DNA of 64,000 nucleotides from Chitinophagaceae bacterium 26-R-25 (GTDB lineage Bacteria; Bacteroidota; Bacteroidia; Chitinophagales; Chitinophagaceae): positions 620,001-684,000 of the forward strand of contig JARWSJ010000003.1 in the NCBI GenBank assembly GCA_029906195.1, read 5' to 3'. Below are positions 59,196 through 64,000 of this stretch, piece after piece. The translations under genes and the position numbers were made by a program. Within the stretch, counting starts at the first letter, position 1. Each line of letters begins with the position of its first letter. The notes below the pieces were generated by a model that was not told the DNA's origin, made no database searches, and saw only the letters and a program-made list of their open reading frames with translations.

Positions 59196-60947
59196 ATGCT
59201 TAAAACATTTTCATTGATCATTGCCTGCATCGTCAGCGCCACGCTATTTGCACAAGACAGAAAAACATATTGCAATCCGATTAACATCGACTATGGCTAC
59301 TGTCCCATTCCAAACTTCACCACCTGGGGCAAGCATCGCGCAACTGCCGATCCTGTCATAGTTAACTACAAAGGCGATTATTTTCTTTTTTCTACCAACC
59401 AATGGGGCTATTGGTGGAGCAGCGACATGTTGAACTGGAACTTTGTATCGCGTCATTTTCTCACAAAAGAACTAACGGATAAATATCCCAATCTTTATGA
59501 CGATTTGTGTGCACCGGCAGTTGGAATAAAGGGCGATACCATGTTTGTGTTTGGCTCTACCTACACAAGCGAATTTCCCATCTGGGAAAGCACAGATCCC
59601 AAAAACAATAAATGGGAAAAAGCAGTGGAGCATTTCGAAATCGGCGGCTGGGACCCCGCATTTTTCACTGATGATGATGGCAGACTCTACATGTACAACG
59701 GAAGCAGCAATGTGTACCCGATGTATGGAATTGAGCTGGACAGAAAAACATTTAATCCCATCGGCACACGTAAAGAAACATTGCTAACCAACGGCGAACG
59801 GTACGGTTGGCACCGCTTTGGTGAATATTTGGATAACACATTTTTGAAAGGATTTATGGAAGGTTCGTGGATGACAAAGCATAACAACAAATACTACCTG
59901 CAATGGGGTGGGCCGGGAACAGAGTTCAGTCATTATGCAGATGGTGTGGCAGTAAGTGATCATCCGCTGGGGCCATTTACGCATGCATCATTGCCGATGA
60001 GTTATAAGCCTGGTGGCTTTGCACGCGGTGCAGGTCATGGTGCAACCTTTCAGGATAAATGGGATAACTACTGGCACGTATCAACAATGGTAGTGGGCGT
60101 GAAAAATAATTTTGAGAGACGCATTGGCATATGGCCGGCGGGTTTTGATAACGACGACGTAATGTACTGCAATACCGCATGGGGGGATTATCCGCACTAC
60201 ATACCTTCCGGCAAAGCGGATCATTTGCAAAGCCAGTTCACTGGCTGGATGTTGTTGAACTATAATAAACCGGTGCAGGTCTCATCAACACTTGGAGGCT
60301 TTCATGCAAACAATGCGGTTGATGAAAATATTAAAACTTACTGGAGCGCACAAACTGCAAACAAAGGTGAATGGATACAGACAGATCTTGGTGAAATCAG
60401 TACAGTTAACGCGGTGCAAATAAACTATGCTGACCAGGACGCTGAATTTTTAGGAAAGCAACAAGGCACTTATCATCAATACAAGTTGTATTATTCAGCA
60501 GATGGGAAAACATGGAAAGTATTGGTGGATAAAAGCAATAACAAAACCGATGTTCCGCATGACTATGTTCAACTTGATAATCCTGTAAAGGCTAGATATA
60601 TAAAGCTGGAGAATATACACATGCCAACGGGCAAGTTTGCCATATCTGGATTGCGTGTGTTTGGTTTGGGCAATGGCGCTAAACCCGATGCAGTAAAACA
60701 ATTCATTGTGTTGCGCACAGAAGATGACAAACGCAGCGCATGGATAAGATGGCAGCCGGTTGACAATGCTTATGCCTATAACATTTATGTTGGAACGGCA
60801 CCCGATAAATTATACAACTGCATAATGGTGCATAATGCGAATGATTATTTCTACAAAGCAATGGACAAAGAAATGCCTTATTATTTCGCGATAGAAGCCA
60901 TTAACGAAAATGGCGTTTCTACACTAACAAAAGCAAAAGCCGAATAA
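59196..60947 (+). CDS. Secreted glycoside hydrolase family 43 protein with F5/8-type C domain
   Basis: This 583-residue protein has a signal peptide (LKTFSLIIACIVSATLFAQ). Then comes a five-bladed propeller of the GH43 type with catalytic Asp52 (ATADPVIV), Asp153 (GGWDPAFF) and Glu222 (GFMEGSWM). A discoidin/F5-8C carbohydrate-binding domain follows (about 355-490, PVQVSSTLGGFHANNAVDENIKTYWSAQT to ISGLRVFGLG). A C-terminal fibronectin-III-like stretch is at about 500-580. GH43 enzymes act on arabinans, xylans or galactans; the substrate is unknown. There is no T9SS domain, so it is probably periplasmic. A GH3 gene follows. Confidence 0.9.
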   Translation: MLKTFSLIIACIVSATLFAQDRKTYCNPINIDYGYCPIPNFTTWGKHRATADPVIVNYKGDYFLFSTNQWGYWWSSDMLNWNFVSRHFLTKELTDKYPNLYDDLCAPAVGIKGDTMFVFGSTYTSEFPIWESTDPKNNKWEKAVEHFEIGGWDPAFFTDDDGRLYMYNGSSNVYPMYGIELDRKTFNPIGTRKETLLTNGERYGWHRFGEYLDNTFLKGFMEGSWMTKHNNKYYLQWGGPGTEFSHYADGVAVSDHPLGPFTHASLPMSYKPGGFARGAGHGATFQDKWDNYWHVSTMVVGVKNNFERRIGIWPAGFDNDDVMYCNTAWGDYPHYIPSGKADHLQSQFTGWMLLNYNKPVQVSSTLGGFHANNAVDENIKTYWSAQTANKGEWIQTDLGEISTVNAVQINYADQDAEFLGKQQGTYHQYKLYYSADGKTWKVLVDKSNNKTDVPHDYVQLDNPVKARYIKLENIHMPTGKFAISGLRVFGLGNGAKPDAVKQFIVLRTEDDKRSAWIRWQPVDNAYAYNIYVGTAPDKLYNCIMVHNANDYFYKAMDKEMPYYFAIEAINENGVSTLTKAKAE

Positions 60948-61015
60948 AGAAAAGTCGCAGAACCGAATGGATAACTTTTGTGCTTAGGGCTTCATACCAC
61001 AAACGATAAATTACC

Positions 61016-61132
61016 ATGAGCGAGAACGCAGTGGCATTGCTTATTGCAGTTGCTTTCGGGACTCCTTCATTTGCACAAACAAAAGAAAGAGTTGCGAAGA
61101 CAGTTGAAGTAAACAGTCAATGTGCGCATTGA
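61016..61132 (+). pseudogene. Possible remnant: 38-codon frame with signal-peptide-like start
   Basis: A short frame encodes MSENAVALLIAVAFGTPSFAQ followed by 17 residues and a stop. The hydrophobic core and S-F-A-Q cleavage site look like a Bacteroidota signal peptide. The frame overlaps the GTG of the longest GH3 reading frame. It may be the 5' remnant of a deleted secreted-protein gene, or a small secreted peptide. Confidence 0.35.
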
Positions 61133-61145
61133 AAAGAAATATAAA

Positions 61146-63389
61146 ATGAGACAACTACTATCAATACTTATTGCCTGCGCTATAACGTTTTCCTCAGTCG
61201 CGCAAACATCCAATGCTAAAATGGATGTGTTCATTAAACAGCTATTAAGCAAGATGACATTGGAGGAAAAGATAGGACAGCTTAATCTGCAAGGCGGTTG
61301 GGATGATGCCAATGAGGGCAGTAAAGCAGCTTATATGCAGAAAGTAAAGAGCGGCCAAATAGGCGGTTCATTTAACATCCCCAATCCCGAAAAGAATGCC
61401 AGGGTGCTACAGGAAATTGCGATGCAGACCCGTTTGAAAATTCCAGTGCTGATTGGCGGAGATGTAGTACAAGGCTATAAAACTATTTTCCCCACTCCGC
61501 TGGCAGAAACGATGAGTTGGGATGTAGAAGGAATGCAGCGTTCAACGGCTATCACAGCCAATGAAGCAAGTTCACAAGGCATAGCATGGACTTTTGCGCC
61601 AATGATAGATATCAGCCGTGATCCGCGATGGGGACGGGTTTCAGAAGGTGTAGGAGAGGACCCTTATTTGGGGAGTTTGATCGCCGCGGCAAGAGTTAAA
61701 GGTTTCCAGGGAATGGATTATTTGAAAAATCAAAACATGATGGCATGCATGAAACACTTTGCCATGTACGGTGCACCGGAAGCAGGAAAAGACTACACAG
61801 GCATGGACATGAGCAAACGTATAATGTATGATGTGTACCTCAAAACCTATAAGGCTGCTGTAGATGCGGGTGTAGGCTCTGTCATGTCGTCTTTTAACGA
61901 TGTGCAAGGCGTCCCATCTTCCGGCAATAGATGGCTGCTCACCGATGTATTACGCAAGCAGTGGGGCTTTAAAGGATTGGTCATTTCCGATTATACATCC
62001 ATCGAAGAAATGAAAAATCATGGCGTTGCTGCTACTGACGCTGATGCTGCTGCATTAAGCATGAACGCAGGAATGGACATGGATATGATCAGTGAATTTT
62101 TCCTGAAGAATTTAAAGCAACTGGTACAATCGGGAAAAGTGAGTCAAAAGGAAATTGACCGTGCATCATACAATGTACTTGCAGCGAAGTATAAGCTTGG
62201 GCTTTTTGAAAACCCTTATCGGTACTGCGATACAGAACGTGCTGCGAAAGATATTCTGTCAGAAGAACATTTGCAGCATGCATTGAGAATGGCGCAAGAA
62301 TCGATCGTTTTACTGAAGAACAATAACCATCTTTTGCCATTGCAGGAAACGGGAACCATCGCATTGATCGGGCCGTTTGCGAAAACAGAAGATGTCCAAA
62401 ACATCGGAGCAACAAATGCTTCCCGCTCACCGAATATTTACGAAGAACTTACAAGCCAATTAAAAGGCAAAGCAACAGTGCTGTATGCAAAGGGGGCTAA
62501 TATTTCTGAGAATGACATGTTGATGGAAAGAACTTTTCAGAAGAAAGATGTGCGCAGCGCTGAAGCATTAAAAACAGAAGCTATTAACATTGCGAAGCAG
62601 GCAACTGTAATCATTGCAGTAATGGGAGAACATGGAGGCATGACGGGCGAAGCGGCAAGCATGGCGGATATTCAATTGCAGGAGAACCAACGTGACTTAT
62701 TGAAAGAACTGAAGAAGTTAAACAAGCCAATTGTGTTGGTAGTTAAAAACGGACGCCCCCTAATTATTGATTGGGAGAATGAAAACATGGATGCAATTAT
62801 CGATTGCTGGTATTTAGGCACTAAAGAAGCTGAGGCAGTTGTGAACACATTGCTCGGAAAATTCAATCCGTCGGGAAAACTTACAATGACCTTTCCTAGA
62901 AGTGTTGGACAAATTCCTGTTTACTATGCGCACAATAATTCGAGTCGCCCTGAGCAGGAAGGAAATAAATACACTTCCAAGTACCTTGATATTTCCAGTG
63001 AGCCGCTGTATCCATTCGGTTATGGTTTAAGTTATACTTCATTCGAATACTCTCCCGTAACATTATCTTCCGCAACTTTAGATGGCAAAGGAAAAATAAC
63101 AGCCAGTGTTACTGTTAAAAACAACGGTACATACGATGGCGATGAAATCGTTCAGTTGTACATTCAGGATGTTGTTGGAAGTATTAAAAGGCCTGTGAGA
63201 GAATTAAAAGGATTTAAGAAGATATCGCTTAAGGCCGGTGCGTCACAAACTATTACGTTTGCGATTACCGAAGAAATGCTTCGCTTTTATAATAACGAAT
63301 TACAGTTTAAATCGGAACCGGGAAAATTCAATGTATTCATCGGCGCCGATTCAAAAACTAAAAATGTCGCGGAATTCGAATTGAAATAA
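61146..63389 (+). CDS. bglX: Beta-glucosidase-like glycoside hydrolase family 3 (BglX type)
   Basis: This 747-residue protein has a signal peptide (RQLLSILIACAITFSSVAQ). Its GH3 N-terminal barrel has GQLNLQGGWDD, AWTFAPMIDISRDPRWGRVSEGVGEDPYLGS, CMKHFAMYGAPEAGKDY, and the nucleophile Asp282 in GLVISDYTSIEEM. The C-terminal sandwich and FnIII-like domain carry GEHGGMTGEAASMADIQL and YTSFEYSPVTLSSATLDGKGKITASVTVKNNG. It matches the periplasmic BglX family in length and order. The ATG at 61146 is preferred over a GTG at 61122 because it starts the signal peptide. It probably works with the upstream GH43 enzyme on plant or microbial glycans. Confidence 0.93.
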   Translation: MRQLLSILIACAITFSSVAQTSNAKMDVFIKQLLSKMTLEEKIGQLNLQGGWDDANEGSKAAYMQKVKSGQIGGSFNIPNPEKNARVLQEIAMQTRLKIPVLIGGDVVQGYKTIFPTPLAETMSWDVEGMQRSTAITANEASSQGIAWTFAPMIDISRDPRWGRVSEGVGEDPYLGSLIAAARVKGFQGMDYLKNQNMMACMKHFAMYGAPEAGKDYTGMDMSKRIMYDVYLKTYKAAVDAGVGSVMSSFNDVQGVPSSGNRWLLTDVLRKQWGFKGLVISDYTSIEEMKNHGVAATDADAAALSMNAGMDMDMISEFFLKNLKQLVQSGKVSQKEIDRASYNVLAAKYKLGLFENPYRYCDTERAAKDILSEEHLQHALRMAQESIVLLKNNNHLLPLQETGTIALIGPFAKTEDVQNIGATNASRSPNIYEELTSQLKGKATVLYAKGANISENDMLMERTFQKKDVRSAEALKTEAINIAKQATVIIAVMGEHGGMTGEAASMADIQLQENQRDLLKELKKLNKPIVLVVKNGRPLIIDWENENMDAIIDCWYLGTKEAEAVVNTLLGKFNPSGKLTMTFPRSVGQIPVYYAHNNSSRPEQEGNKYTSKYLDISSEPLYPFGYGLSYTSFEYSPVTLSSATLDGKGKITASVTVKNNGTYDGDEIVQLYIQDVVGSIKRPVRELKGFKKISLKAGASQTITFAITEEMLRFYNNELQFKSEPGKFNVFIGADSKTKNVAEFELK

Positions 63390-63397
63390 ATTTCCCC

Positions 63398-63475
63398 GTA
63401 GAGACAAGGCATTGCCTTGTCTCTGTTCCACCAAAATTCAAATACGCAAAAGACAAGGCAATGCCTTGTCTCTAC
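63398..63475. repeat. Pair of family E palindromes overlapping the uvrC stop codon
   Basis: GTAGAGACAAGGC, then its complement (63398-63424), and a second palindrome at 63451-63475 share the AGACAAGGC/GCCTTGTCT core. The last one covers the uvrC TAG stop codon (63472-63474). Confidence 0.88.
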
Positions 63476-64000
63476 TTGTTAAAATGCTGCCACACAATCT
63501 CTGCCTTTGATTTTCCAACTTCAGCAATTAATTCTTCTTTCGTCAGCGTTTTGATTTTGTTGACAGAACGGAATGTCTTCAATAGCCTGTCAGCAGTAGA
63601 TTTGCCGATGCCTTCAATCGTTTCCAATTCATTTTTAAAAGTGCCTTTGCTTCGTTTGTTTCTGTGAAACGTAATACCAAAGCGGTGCACCTCATCACGA
63701 ATGCGACGGATCAGTTTCAGGCTCTCGCTGTTATAAGGTAGTTTAAGTGACTCGCTATCTCCCGGAAAAAATAGTTCTTCTTCATTTTTCGCAAGTCCCA
63801 CAAGCGTCATCCTTCCAATCAAGCCGAGCTCGTCAATGGCTTGCATAGCATAGCCCAGCTGCCCCTTACCACCATCAATGATCACGAGTTGAGGCAAATC
63901 TTGATTTTCATCCAGCAAGCGCTTATATCGCCTGTAAACAACTTCTTTCATCGTAGCGAAGTCGTTAATGCCCTCAACTGTTTTCACATTGAAGTGTCGA
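63472..64000 (-). CDS. uvrC: UvrABC excinuclease subunit C, C-terminal part (runs off window)
   Basis: The visible 176 codons are open to the right edge. They hold RHFNVKTVEGINDFATMKEVVYRRYKRLL and LPQLVIIDGGKGQLGYAMQAIDELGL of the C-terminal RNase H-like nuclease domain, and IRDEVHRFGITFHRNKRSKG. Tandem helix-hairpin-helix motifs follow (LETIEGIGKSTADRLLKTFRSVNKIKTLTKEELIAEVGKSKAEIVWQHF). UvrC makes the two incisions in nucleotide excision repair. The stop codon comes from an overlapping family E repeat. Confidence 0.95.
   Translation of the reverse strand, partial: RHFNVKTVEGINDFATMKEVVYRRYKRLLDENQDLPQLVIIDGGKGQLGYAMQAIDELGLIGRMTLVGLAKNEEELFFPGDSESLKLPYNSESLKLIRRIRDEVHRFGITFHRNKRSKGTFKNELETIEGIGKSTADRLLKTFRSVNKIKTLTKEELIAEVGKSKAEIVWQHFNK

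Overview
The window looks like a chromosomal segment of a Bacteroidota bacterium, most likely family Chitinophagaceae (inferred from gene content, not from a marker-gene search). Supporting signs are a complete gldK-gldL-gldM-gldN type IX secretion block, two secreted proteins with type A C-terminal sorting domains, several TonB-dependent receptors, TAnnTTTG promoter elements and a general lack of Shine-Dalgarno sequences. Genes lie on both strands in short operons. No phage, plasmid, CRISPR array, rRNA or transposase gene was seen.

Layout. 0-7 kb: end of a secreted T9SS protein, then small regulator/enzyme pairs (LysR with a YeiH-type exporter, AraC with a VOC protein, SRPBCC with MarR), DinB, VOC and MarC proteins. 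7-12.4 kb: a 1071-residue T9SS cargo protein, an orphan HigA-like repressor with a palindromic operator, a small membrane protein, tRNA-Arg(CCG) and a second MarC protein. 12.6-19.1 kb: a vitamin B12 locus, with a cobalamin riboswitch before class I ribonucleotide reductase nrdB-nrdA, a small cysteine-rich CWC protein, and a BtuB-like receptor behind a second cobalamin riboswitch. 19.3-29.2 kb: another TonB receptor, a TolC/HlyD pair without a pump, gpsA, a flavoprotein oxidase and hemW. 29.4-35.5 kb: a BamA/TamA-like protein, a DUF4271 protein with hemD, and a YyaL-type thioredoxin-domain protein. 35.7-40.6 kb: gldKLMN. 40.8-45.8 kb: an ECF sigma factor, a membrane protein with three GYF-containing repeats, a small secreted helical protein and a large outer-membrane barrel protein. 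46.2-50.1 kb: the oxidative pentose phosphate genes gnd-zwf-pgl. 50.7-53.7 kb: a PhoU-like protein with a phosphate transporter, and a coiled-coil J-domain protein. 53.9-64 kb: a barrel protein, rfbA, galE, half of a split transketolase, GH43 and GH3 glycosidases, and the 3' end of uvrC.

The most unusual feature is the intergenic DNA. At least fifteen families of dispersed, mostly palindromic repeats (labelled A to O here) fill nearly every gap. In seven families the inverted-repeat arms are built from degenerate tandem units of exactly seven bases. One family (C, about 106-110 bp) is a string of four hairpins, present twice, with compensatory base changes. Both C copies sit inside another palindrome and are flanked by exact direct duplications (45 bp and 25 bp) of that host palindrome. 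Several repeats overlap or abut stop codons.

Start codons were often moved downstream from the longest open frame to the ATG that begins a recognisable signal peptide or conserved domain. Functional names rest on recognised motifs and family resemblance. No database search was possible.
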